Shown here: one piece after another, positions 8,145 through 15,647 of the stretch | Layout of the letters: the number at the start of each line of letters is the position of its first letter | Numbering within the stretch: position 1 is the stretch's first letter | From: Candidatus Latescibacterota bacterium | GTDB taxonomy: Bacteria > Latescibacterota > UBA2968 | NCBI GenBank assembly: GCA_022823725.1 | Contig: JAJEHL010000049.1 | Coordinates: 372,001-436,000 of the forward strand | Reading direction: 5' to 3' | Length of the DNA: 64,000 nucleotides | Notes under the pieces: model-generated | Seen by the model: the letters and a program-made list of their open reading frames with translations, nothing else | Told to the model about the DNA's origin: nothing | Databases searched by the model: none | Made by a program: the position numbers and the translations under genes

Positions 8145-9920
8145 ATGGCAGAAGAGAGCAATACTGACAAGCTGCGCAAGCTCGCGCATTTTGTCACCCC
8201 TTACAAATCGCGCTTGATTTTGCTGTTTTGTCTGACAGCGACAATGACGACATTGGGCATGCTGCCCCCTCTGGTGATGAAGTTCATTATCGATGATGTC
8301 ATTACCCTGGGCAACTGGCAGTTGCTGGAAATGCTTCTGTTTATATCGATTTGTCTGCCTATCACGTCCGCTGCAATGCGCGTTTGGGTCTCATTCACCA
8401 ATGCCTATGTGGGATGGGGCGTGACGACGTTTATGCGGAAGCACACGTATGAATATATGTTGAAATTGCCCATGCGCTTTTACGATGAGATGGGTACGGG
8501 CAAGATTATGTCGCGCATTATGTCTGATATTGCGAGTGTGCGCAGTATGGTGACGTCGCGCATGCTGGGCATTCTCGTTGATTTTGTGTCGTTCTGGGTG
8601 GCACTTGTGCTGTGTATGAGCTTGAATTGGAAGATGGGGTGTTTGCTGCTTTTGCTGATGCCCCTGTATTTTTTTAATTATTACGGGTGGCGCACGCCAA
8701 TGCGGGAGTCGTTCAGTCTCTGGCGCAGGAAGATGGACCAGGTGTCGGTTGGGCTACAAGAGCGGTTGGCCGGGGTGCAACTGGTGAAATCTTATGGAAG
8801 AGAGCGCAGAGAACACCGCTCTTTTGCGGAAGATACGCACCAGAGTTTGGATGCTGCGATGCAGACTGCTGTACATCGCGCTGGCTATATGGCGGGGTCT
8901 TGGGGGGTGTCGGGATTGCGCAATACGGTGATTTTTTGTTTGGGTTGTTATTATGTGATTGAAGGTGAGATGACTTATGGGGCTGTGATGGCCTTTTTTT
9001 CTTATTCCAGCCGAATGTTTCAGCCGATTCTCAATCTCACGCAAATTGCCATGCGCCTTCAAGCCGTGATGGTGTCTGTGGATCGCGTTTTGGAAATTTT
9101 AGATTTTCCCATAGAGATTGAGGACAAGGAGGATGCCGTTGATTTGCCGCCGATAAAAGGGCATATCAAATTTGAAGATGTGCATTTTGAGTACAAAGAG
9201 GATGAGCCGGTTTTGAAGGGGATCAACCTGGAGGTGCAGCCGGGGCAGATGGTGGCGTTGGTGGGGCATACGGGATGCGGCAAGACGACGTTGACGAGTT
9301 TGTTGATGCGCTTTTACGATGTGAAGAAAGGGCGTATTATCATTGATGGCCACGATATGCGAGATGTGAAGTTGCGTACCTTGCGCACGCAGATCGGACA
9401 GGTGTTGCAGGATTCAGTGATGCTGGATGGGACGATTCGGGAGAATTTGCTGTATGGGCGGGCAGATGCCACAGATGCCGAGTTGATCGAAGCAGCGCGG
9501 ATTGCCGAGATTCACGAATTTATTATGCGTACGCCCGAGGGATATGATTCGATGTTGGGGAAAGATGGCATTAAGCTGTCTGTGGGAGAGAAACAGCGCC
9601 TCGCCATTGCGAGAGCCGTGTTGACCAATCCGTCAGTTTTAATTCTCGATGAGGCGACTTCGTCGCTCGATTCCCTGTCGGAAGCTCTGATACAAAAAGC
9701 GATGACCAGGGTGTTAGAGGGGCGCACATCTTTTGCGATCGCACACCGATTATCGACGATCGTCAATGCGGATATTATTGTTGTGATGGATCAAGGCGAG
9801 ATTGTGGAACAGGGAACGCACAGCGAATTGTTGCAAATACCCGATGGAAGGTATCGCCAGCTTTACGAACAGCAGGCTGCGGGTTCTATTGAAGAGGCTG
9901 TAGAGGCGATGGCGAACTGA
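8145..9920 (+). CDS. ABC exporter half-transporter, subunit A (catalytic Walker B, altered signature)
   Basis: 591-residue type IV (MsbA/LmrA-like) half-transporter with six membrane helices (about 20-310) followed by an ATPase domain. Walker A is GHTGCGKTT near 373. The signature is LSVGEKQR instead of LSGGQ near 477. Walker B with the catalytic glutamate is ILDEATSSLDS near 500, and the H-loop is IAHRLSTIV. It lies four bases upstream of a second half-transporter that has the opposite defects, so the pair should form an asymmetric heterodimer like TM287/288 or BmrC/D. The exported substrate is not predictable; drugs, lipids and peptides are all possible. A GAGATGAGAG-type ribosome site precedes ATG 8145. 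Confidence 0.9.
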   Translation: MAEESNTDKLRKLAHFVTPYKSRLILLFCLTATMTTLGMLPPLVMKFIIDDVITLGNWQLLEMLLFISICLPITSAAMRVWVSFTNAYVGWGVTTFMRKHTYEYMLKLPMRFYDEMGTGKIMSRIMSDIASVRSMVTSRMLGILVDFVSFWVALVLCMSLNWKMGCLLLLLMPLYFFNYYGWRTPMRESFSLWRRKMDQVSVGLQERLAGVQLVKSYGRERREHRSFAEDTHQSLDAAMQTAVHRAGYMAGSWGVSGLRNTVIFCLGCYYVIEGEMTYGAVMAFFSYSSRMFQPILNLTQIAMRLQAVMVSVDRVLEILDFPIEIEDKEDAVDLPPIKGHIKFEDVHFEYKEDEPVLKGINLEVQPGQMVALVGHTGCGKTTLTSLLMRFYDVKKGRIIIDGHDMRDVKLRTLRTQIGQVLQDSVMLDGTIRENLLYGRADATDAELIEAARIAEIHEFIMRTPEGYDSMLGKDGIKLSVGEKQRLAIARAVLTNPSVLILDEATSSLDSLSEALIQKAMTRVLEGRTSFAIAHRLSTIVNADIIVVMDQGEIVEQGTHSELLQIPDGRYRQLYEQQAAGSIEEAVEAMAN

Positions 9921-9924
9921 GGCT

Positions 9925-11883
9925 ATGGACAATTTTAAGCGATTTGTAATTTTGTATATCAAGCCGTATTGGGGGCGTTTGTTACTGGTCATGGTGATGG
10001 CCAGTATTACGTCGTCCTATTCGTTTTTGCTCGGGTTTATTTCAAAAATTACGGTTGATGACGTTTTGCAACTCAAGCCCGCTGGTGAGGTTGTTTCAGA
10101 TGCGCGCATGCAGTCTTTGATTCAGGAGGAGACACGCCCGAAGCGCGATCCTCAGGCGACGATTCCCGGACTGGGCAAAGAAGGCGGGATAACGCGGCCC
10201 AAGACGCGTACGGAAAAGTTGGAATGGCTGGGGTGGATTTTCATTCTCTATCTGGTCGTGAGATCGTTTTTTGCCACGCTCAACTGGTTCTATACCTATA
10301 GTATCTCTTATGTGGGACAACGGATTGTTTACCGCATTCGTCTGGCACTGCACGAGAAGGTGCAGCAGTTGCAGATGACGTTTTTTGATCGGCAGCAGAC
10401 CGGACGGATTATGTCGCGTATTTTGGATGATGTGGGGTTGTTGCAGAGCGAAATTACGACGACATTTGTAGAGACGCTACGGCATGTTGCGCGCATTTTG
10501 ATGGGTACGGCGATTTTGTTTACGATTGATGTCAAACTTGCGCTTTTGGCTTTTGTGGCTCTGCCCGCTTATGTCGTGACCTATAAGGTGTTTCAGCGTC
10601 CGATCGCAAATGTTTTTATGCGGTTTCGAGAGGATTATGCCGAAGTTTCTGCCTTGCTGGAAGAGCGCGTAAAGGGGATTCGCCTCATTCTGTCTTATGC
10701 GCGGGAAAGACGAGAGTTTCGGGATTTTTTCAGGCGTCTGATCGCGTTGTATCGGCTGGGTGTCAAGCAGTCTGTTTTGAGTTCTGCTCTGGGATCCGTT
10801 AGTTCGGTGGTGGGGGGGGTTGCAATGGGGTTGATTTTTTATTTTGGCGCATTGCAGGTTCGCGGCGGTGTGATGACGGTTGGGGAGTTGATTTATTTCA
10901 ATATGTCGATGGGAAACCTTTTTTCGCCACTGGTTGCACTTGCCAGTGTGAATGCGACCTTACAACAGATGCTGGTGGTGATCAGCCGCGTGTTTGAGGT
11001 GCTGGATGAAGAGGTGATTATTCGGGATAGGGAAGATGCAAAGACCCTCGATAAAGTGCGCGGGCGCGTGTCGTTTCGCAATGTGTCATTTCGCTATACA
11101 GAGGCGGGTGATTACGTTCTTCGAGATCTCAATTTTGTCGTGCGACCGGGCACGACGGTGGCTGTGGTTGGGCCTTCGGGGTCGGGTAAGAGTACGCTGG
11201 TTAGTTTGTTGATGCGTCTTTATGAACCCACAGAGGGGAAGATTATTCTGGACGATTACGATATACAAGATGTCAAAATTTCTTCACTGCGCCAGCACAT
11301 CAGCATGGTACCTCAGGAACCCGTTCTGTTTTCCGGGACGATTGCCGAGAATATTCGCTACGGTCAGCCCGATACCACGCCCGAGCAGATAATGGCTGCG
11401 GGTAAGGCGGCTGAGTTGCACGATTTTATTATGACGCTGCCAGAGAAATACGAAGCGCCGGTCGAGGAGCGCGGTACCAATTTATCGGGCGGTCAAAAGC
11501 AGCGTCTGGCTTTTGCGATGGCCGTTGTCACCGATCCCAGTATTCTGATTTTGGACGATACGACTTCGGCACTGGATGCAAAGACAGAGGCGAAGATTCA
11601 GGAGACGCTGGATCACTTGATGGAGGGGCGCACGACTTTTGTGATTACGCACCGGATTTCTACGGCGATGCGGGCAGATCGCATTCTGGTGCTGGACAAT
11701 GGTCGCATGACGGGCTGGGGTGTTCACGGCGATTTGTTGGAAGAGTGCGAGGTCTATCGCTTGCTCTACGAACAGCAGCAAAAGCAGAAAGACGATATTG
11801 CAGATGAATTTATTGAGGGGATTATGACGGCGGTGGAAGAGGTTGAAAAGGGGAAGAAGGAATTGCATTCAAAATTGAGGTGA
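9925..11883 (+). CDS. ABC exporter half-transporter, subunit B (degenerate Walker B)
   Basis: 652-residue partner of the preceding gene. After the first helix there is an extra, charged extracytoplasmic insertion of about 60 residues (roughly 55-115, containing EETRPKRDPQ), which explains the greater length. Walker A is GPSGSGKST near 415 and the signature is canonical, LSGGQKQR near 519. Walker B reads ILDDTTSALD: the catalytic glutamate is aspartate, as in the degenerate subunit of heterodimeric exporters. The H-loop is ITHRISTAM. The canonical ATP site would therefore combine subunit A Walker motifs with this subunit's signature. Genes are four bases apart and surely cotranscribed. A strong terminator follows. 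Confidence 0.9.
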   Translation: MDNFKRFVILYIKPYWGRLLLVMVMASITSSYSFLLGFISKITVDDVLQLKPAGEVVSDARMQSLIQEETRPKRDPQATIPGLGKEGGITRPKTRTEKLEWLGWIFILYLVVRSFFATLNWFYTYSISYVGQRIVYRIRLALHEKVQQLQMTFFDRQQTGRIMSRILDDVGLLQSEITTTFVETLRHVARILMGTAILFTIDVKLALLAFVALPAYVVTYKVFQRPIANVFMRFREDYAEVSALLEERVKGIRLILSYARERREFRDFFRRLIALYRLGVKQSVLSSALGSVSSVVGGVAMGLIFYFGALQVRGGVMTVGELIYFNMSMGNLFSPLVALASVNATLQQMLVVISRVFEVLDEEVIIRDREDAKTLDKVRGRVSFRNVSFRYTEAGDYVLRDLNFVVRPGTTVAVVGPSGSGKSTLVSLLMRLYEPTEGKIILDDYDIQDVKISSLRQHISMVPQEPVLFSGTIAENIRYGQPDTTPEQIMAAGKAAELHDFIMTLPEKYEAPVEERGTNLSGGQKQRLAFAMAVVTDPSILILDDTTSALDAKTEAKIQETLDHLMEGRTTFVITHRISTAMRADRILVLDNGRMTGWGVHGDLLEECEVYRLLYEQQQKQKDDIADEFIEGIMTAVEEVEKGKKELHSKLR

Positions 11884-11922
11884 GGTGCTCGCTCTGTATT
11901 TTTCCGAACTGTAAAATCGAGC

Positions 11923-11966
11923 TAAAAAATCCCCCATCGCGTATTTTTGCGATGGGGGATTGATTT
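11923..11966. terminator. Bidirectional rho-independent terminator
   Basis: Stem AATCCCCCATCGC / GCGATGGGGGATT with an 8-base loop, flanked by an A run on the left and a T run on the right. It serves the ABC exporter operon (plus) and the convergent zinc-ribbon gene (minus). Confidence 0.85.
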
Positions 11967-11991
11967 TTGGGGTTGATGACTGATCGCCTCC

Positions 11992-12771
11992 TCAAACTTT
12001 CCCTTGCTCGAGCAATTTGAGAAAGGTCTCATCTTCGCCCAGGTAGCGTTTGTTGCACAAATCGCAGTCGAGGCAGGAGCGTTCGTAGCAATTTTTGTGA
12101 ATGCGAATGGGGTATTGTTTTTGGAATGCTTCGTTGCATTTGCTGGAACAGAAGACATAGCGCATCTGGGTGGTGCCGAAGGCCGCATAGACAATGATAT
12201 TTTCATCACCATCATCTGCGAGCGATTTTTCGCACCAGCTGCATATCCCCGTTTCTTCTTTTGCGCGGGATTCGCGTTTGCGCTGGATTTCTTCGTCGGT
12301 CCAGGAAAATTCGATGTATTCGACATTTTCTTTTGGGACTTTGGCGCGAACAACACCGCTTGTGATGCCGAGTACAAAGTCGCCTTTGGTGTCAAATGTG
12401 GTGCCGCATTCGATGGTGCGCCCACTTTGCAGGTGGATGTGAGATTTGCCTTCTTCGGGTGAGATGAATGAAAACCAACCGCAACTGGAACACACAGTTG
12501 TAAAGAGAAATTGCCGCAGTGTTTTGTGGCCGCAGGATGGACAGTGGCCCTCTTGCATGAGTCTCAGGTCTCGGAGGGAGGCTCTGGCGGCTTCTCTTAC
12601 GGTTTCATTAACTTCATCAAGGGCTTCGTCGAGATCATCTTGATCCTCTTGTGCGAGGAGGTCCATGGCTTCCTGAACGTGCTCGTCTTGCCCTTCAATG
12701 TGGATTTGTCTTTCTTTTGTTGTACCATTGTCTGGTTCTTCGTCATTTTTACTAAAAAAGCGTTTCAGCAT
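11992..12771 (-). CDS. Zinc-ribbon / TRASH-like protein of unknown function
   Basis: 259 residues from ATG 12771, which has GAGGAC nine bases upstream. The longer ORF to 12972 runs through the promoter region and is rejected. An acidic, low-complexity N-terminal third (QEDQDDLDEALDEV) is followed by a CxxC zinc ribbon (CPSCG...CSSCGW). Next is a beta-rich middle (HIHLQSGRTIECGTTF, which recalls small domains that handle a ligand or peptide). A second metal-binding region near the C-terminus has CSWC, FCSSKCNEAF and CLDCDLCNKRY. FCSxxC is typical of TRASH/treble-clef folds that bind metals or nucleic acid. I do not recognise a named family. It is transcribed alone, with a good promoter carrying an inverted repeat. 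Confidence 0.75.
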   Translation of the reverse strand: MLKRFFSKNDEEPDNGTTKERQIHIEGQDEHVQEAMDLLAQEDQDDLDEALDEVNETVREAARASLRDLRLMQEGHCPSCGHKTLRQFLFTTVCSSCGWFSFISPEEGKSHIHLQSGRTIECGTTFDTKGDFVLGITSGVVRAKVPKENVEYIEFSWTDEEIQRKRESRAKEETGICSWCEKSLADDGDENIIVYAAFGTTQMRYVFCSSKCNEAFQKQYPIRIHKNCYERSCLDCDLCNKRYLGEDETFLKLLEQGKV

Positions 12772-12822
12772 TTGAGTCCTCACTTGAAAGCGTAGAATTG
12801 CTGATGTTTTATGATTGTTTAT

Positions 12823-12861
12823 AAGGTACGATATAAGAGAAAATATGTCAACCTCGTACCT
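12823..12861 (-). promoter_or_regulatory. Promoter with flanking inverted repeat (possible operator) for the zinc-ribbon gene
   Basis: Minus strand TTGACA (12846-12851), 17-base spacer, TACCTT (12823-12828). The 8-base arms AGGTACGA and TCGTACCT form a perfect inverted repeat that covers the -10 and lies just upstream of the -35. A dimeric repressor site is a reasonable inference. Confidence 0.6.
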
Positions 12862-12895
12862 CAAAAAATCAAAGGCCCAATTGGAGCGTGAACTA

Positions 12896-13663
12896 TCAAA
12901 GCCGGTGCATGTGAAATCCGCCGTCAACCGGGATTGCTGCGCCGGTTGTGAAGTCGAAATAGCCGAGTCCAATGGCGGCTACGGCTTTGCCGATGTCTTC
13001 GGGTTGTCCCCACCTGCGGATGGGTGTCAGGCCATCGGCTATGAGGTGGTCGTATTTTTCTTTTACGGGTCCTGTCATGTCGGTCTGGATGATGCCCGGC
13101 TGGATTTCATTGACGGGGATGCCGTGTTCTGCGAGCCGGTCGGCAAACAGGCGCGTCATCATGCTCAGGCCGGCTTTTGAGACGCAGTATTCGCCGCGCG
13201 CTGTTGAAGAGGTGTAGGCCGATATAGAAGTGATGACGACGATGCGTGGTGTTTGTATTTTTCCCTGTTTCTTGAGTGCGATCATGTGGTTTGCCGCGTA
13301 TTGGGTTAAAAAGTAGGGGCCTTTGAGGTTGGTGTTCATGACGTCTTCATAGCTTTCTGGCGTGGCTTCGAGTATGTCGGCGCGCACGCGGGGGGCAATG
13401 CCGGCGTTGTTGACGAGCATGTCGAGGCGGCCAAAGGCGTCGAGTGTGGTATCTACGAGGCGTTTGCCGTCTTCTATACGGGTTATGTCGCCCTGACATA
13501 TATGGACGTTTTGCCCGCGTGCTCGAATACCTGTTGCGGTTTCTTCTGCTGCTGCCTGGTTGCCCGCGTAGTTGACGAGGATGTCGTAGCCCGCGTCGGC
13601 AAGACAGAAAGCTATGCCTCTGCCTATGCCTCTGCTGGATCCGGTGACGAGTGCTGCTGGCAT
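12896..13663 (-). CDS. Short-chain dehydrogenase/reductase (FabG-like)
   Basis: 255-residue classical SDR. The cofactor motif is TGSSRGIG at 7-14, the structural motif is NNAG near 85-88, and the catalytic set is S146, Y159 and K163 (YCVSK). The end IPVDGGF is typical of 3-ketoacyl-ACP-reductase-like members. These enzymes use NAD(P)H to reduce carbonyls or oxidise alcohols in the cytoplasm. The genomic context (no fatty-acid genes; a divergent MBL hydrolase) argues for a catabolic sugar or small-alcohol dehydrogenase rather than FabG itself. ATG 13663 is preceded by TAGGAGG. The substrate cannot be named. Confidence 0.88.
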   Translation of the reverse strand: MPAALVTGSSRGIGRGIAFCLADAGYDILVNYAGNQAAAEETATGIRARGQNVHICQGDITRIEDGKRLVDTTLDAFGRLDMLVNNAGIAPRVRADILEATPESYEDVMNTNLKGPYFLTQYAANHMIALKKQGKIQTPRIVVITSISAYTSSTARGEYCVSKAGLSMMTRLFADRLAEHGIPVNEIQPGIIQTDMTGPVKEKYDHLIADGLTPIRRWGQPEDIGKAVAAIGLGYFDFTTGAAIPVDGGFHMHRL

Positions 13664-13749
13664 GGTTCCTCCTATTTTTTGTTGTTTTGTTTGGGGATAA
13701 GATACGATATATAGGGGTAAGTGCGAAGTGCAAAGTTGGAGGTGTGAGT

Positions 13750-14607
13750 ATGGCGATTGTAGATTATAAGCAAAGTGGTGGTTGCGATGTGTGGGTTTTA
13801 TCTGCCGGGGCTGTGAGGATGGATGGCGGCGCGATGTTTGGGGTTGTGCCCCGTCCGCTGTGGGAAAGGTGTTATGCGCCCGATGAGCGCAATCGCATTG
13901 GGTTGACGATGAATTGTTTGCTTGTGAGAGGGCAAGGGGAGGTCGTACTGATTGAGACGGGGTTTGGGGGTAAGGTGACAGAGAAGATGCGGGAGATTTA
14001 CGCGCTCGATGAGTCGGATGGGCTTTTGGCGTCTCTTGAGGCGTTGCATATTGCGCCCGAGGAGATTACGCGGGTTGTGTTGACACATTTGCATCAGGAT
14101 CATGCCGGGGGTTGTACGGTGCAAGAGGATAGTGAATATGTGCCCGCTTTTCCAAATGCGGCTTATTATGTGCAAAAGGGGGAATGGGAGGATGCGGAGA
14201 ATGCCGATGGGCAGACGGTGAATGGGTATCGATACGATGAGGTGATGAGGCCATTGTCACCTGTGCTTTCGCTGTTGGAAGGGGATGAGAATATCTGTTC
14301 TTTTGTTGAGGTGGTGGTTACGCCAGGGCATACACGCAGGCATCAATCTGTGCTGGTGCATACGGGTGAGGATACGTTCTGTTTTGTGGGGGATTTGATT
14401 CCTACGACGCATCACGTAAAGCCGATTTATGTGATGGCGTACGATCTGTATCCGCGGCAGACCTATCTGGTTAAACAAGAGATTATGGAGAGAGCGGTTT
14501 CCGAGAACTGGGTTATGGTGTGGCCGCACGATCCGGATATTGCATGGGGGCGATTGCGGCGAGATGATGCAGGGGCTTATGAGGCCCTGTCCCTTTTCGC
14601 CGATTGA
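13750..14607 (+). CDS. Metallo-beta-lactamase-fold hydrolase
   Basis: 285 residues from ATG 13750, which has GGAGG seven bases upstream; the track start at 13651 lies inside the divergent SDR leader. The zinc motif HxHxDH is present as THLHQDHAGG, with downstream VTPGHTRRH and FVGDLIPTTHH supplying the further metal ligands (His, Asp, His). The N-terminal NCLLVRGQGEVVLIETGFGG is typical of the lactonase/glyoxalase-II-like MBL group. A quorum-signal lactonase or generic esterase role is possible but unproven. It shares an 86-base divergent control region with the SDR gene, suggesting joint regulation. Confidence 0.88.
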   Translation: MAIVDYKQSGGCDVWVLSAGAVRMDGGAMFGVVPRPLWERCYAPDERNRIGLTMNCLLVRGQGEVVLIETGFGGKVTEKMREIYALDESDGLLASLEALHIAPEEITRVVLTHLHQDHAGGCTVQEDSEYVPAFPNAAYYVQKGEWEDAENADGQTVNGYRYDEVMRPLSPVLSLLEGDENICSFVEVVVTPGHTRRHQSVLVHTGEDTFCFVGDLIPTTHHVKPIYVMAYDLYPRQTYLVKQEIMERAVSENWVMVWPHDPDIAWGRLRRDDAGAYEALSLFAD

Positions 14608-14608
14608 G

Positions 14609-14637
14609 TTGACAAACGCAAGTTCTATGACTATACA
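14609..14637 (+). promoter_or_regulatory. Sigma-70-type promoter for the phospholipase-C-like gene
   Basis: TTGACA, 17-base spacer, TATACA, directly after the MBL gene stop and about 120 bases ahead of ATG 14758. The long leader between them holds no recognisable riboswitch. Confidence 0.6.
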
Positions 14638-14757
14638 TGTGCCCCGCAGGATATCAACTTAATTTTGCGCTGGTAGGGATAATTGTGTTTAAATAGTTTG
14701 GTTTCGTGTAAAACTGCTATTGCAAGTGATGGCAGGTTCTTCAAGGAAGGAAAACGA

Positions 14758-15495
14758 ATGCCTCGTGGGCGGTGTCATTTTGCGCTGGTGCTCGGGTTGC
14801 AGGAACTGCTCGAGCGCGATTTGCCAGAAGTAGGTGCGTTGAGCAGGCGGTATTTGCCGGAGCTTGTGGCGGGTTCTATGGCGCCGGATGCGATGCGTCT
14901 GATAGGGAAGATGGGCAAGTACAGATCGCATTTTTACACGGAGGAGCAGCGCGATACGTGGGGCAAGTCCGTTTCGGGTATGTTTGAGGCGCATCCCCAT
15001 CTGGCGGATTATCGGAATATGGATCCGCGAGATCGCGTTTTGTTGATGGGGTATATCGCGCATTTGACGACGGATGAAGCGTTTCGGGATGAGGTGACAA
15101 TTCACGTCCACGGTGTTGAAGACTGGCGGCCCATTATTTACGGGTTGTGGTCCTATGTCGATGAATTACCCATTGTGTATCCAGGCGTCGCGGAGGTGCT
15201 GGATCGGTTTGATGGGCGTGGAGAGGTGGGATTTATCGATCGCGAAACAGTATCTCGATTTGTGATGCGCGCGCGTGGTTGGGCCGAGAATGCAGACCCC
15301 GTTGTTCTCGAGCGTATATTTCTCAAGATGATTGGTCGTCCCCCGTCCGATGATTTGGAAAAGCGTCTTGCTGAAAACAGAGGGCGGGCAGATGCGTTTT
15401 TTGATGAGGATATAAAAGCGCGTTTTGTCGATGAAGCTATTGCGCGGGGGCGAGATGAGATTGGGAAATTTGTAACTGGGGCATATAGTAGGTGA
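14758..15495 (+). CDS. Zinc-dependent phospholipase-C-like protein
   Basis: 245 residues from ATG 14758 (AAGGAAGG upstream; preferred over the track start 14683). Several elements recall the zinc-dependent phospholipase C / S1-P1-nuclease-like fold (PF00882 type): an early CHFALVLG, then LVAGSMAPD, KYRSHFYTEE and GYIAHLTTDEAFRD. In that fold scattered His and Asp residues bind three zinc ions. There is no signal peptide, so the protein appears cytoplasmic, unlike secreted toxins of the family. Family assignment is from pattern memory and the true reaction is unknown. It stands alone between an MBL hydrolase and an ABC importer operon, with its own promoter. Confidence 0.6.
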   Translation: MPRGRCHFALVLGLQELLERDLPEVGALSRRYLPELVAGSMAPDAMRLIGKMGKYRSHFYTEEQRDTWGKSVSGMFEAHPHLADYRNMDPRDRVLLMGYIAHLTTDEAFRDEVTIHVHGVEDWRPIIYGLWSYVDELPIVYPGVAEVLDRFDGRGEVGFIDRETVSRFVMRARGWAENADPVVLERIFLKMIGRPPSDDLEKRLAENRGRADAFFDEDIKARFVDEAIARGRDEIGKFVTGAYSR

Positions 15496-15640
15496 GGGTA
15501 TCCGCAGATGGACGCAGGCATGTCCCTGTGGGTGTAAGCAGGGATGGACGCAGATAAATACAGATGAGAAGGAATAATTTGCATTTAATCTGTGAAATCC
15601 CTGAATCCGCGAAAATTCGCGATTCAGACAGTTAGAGACG
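15496..15640. repeat. Dispersed GCAGATG-type intergenic repeat, copy 1, with hairpin
   Basis: The gap contains TATCCGCAGATGGACGCAGG, then GGATGGACGCAGATAAATAC, then TCTGTGAAATCCCTGAATCC. It ends in a near-perfect hairpin at 15601-15627 (CTGAATCCGCGAA / TTCGCGATTCAG, one bulge). Related sequence occurs at 53957 and 56390. The hairpin has no T tract, so it is not a standard terminator. Confidence 0.6.
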
Positions 15641-15647
15641 GTTCGTT

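Noticed and set aside
12772-12972. N-terminal extension of the zinc-ribbon protein
   Set aside because: It would run through the promoter and into the SDR 3' end, and the internal ATG has a good ribosome site.
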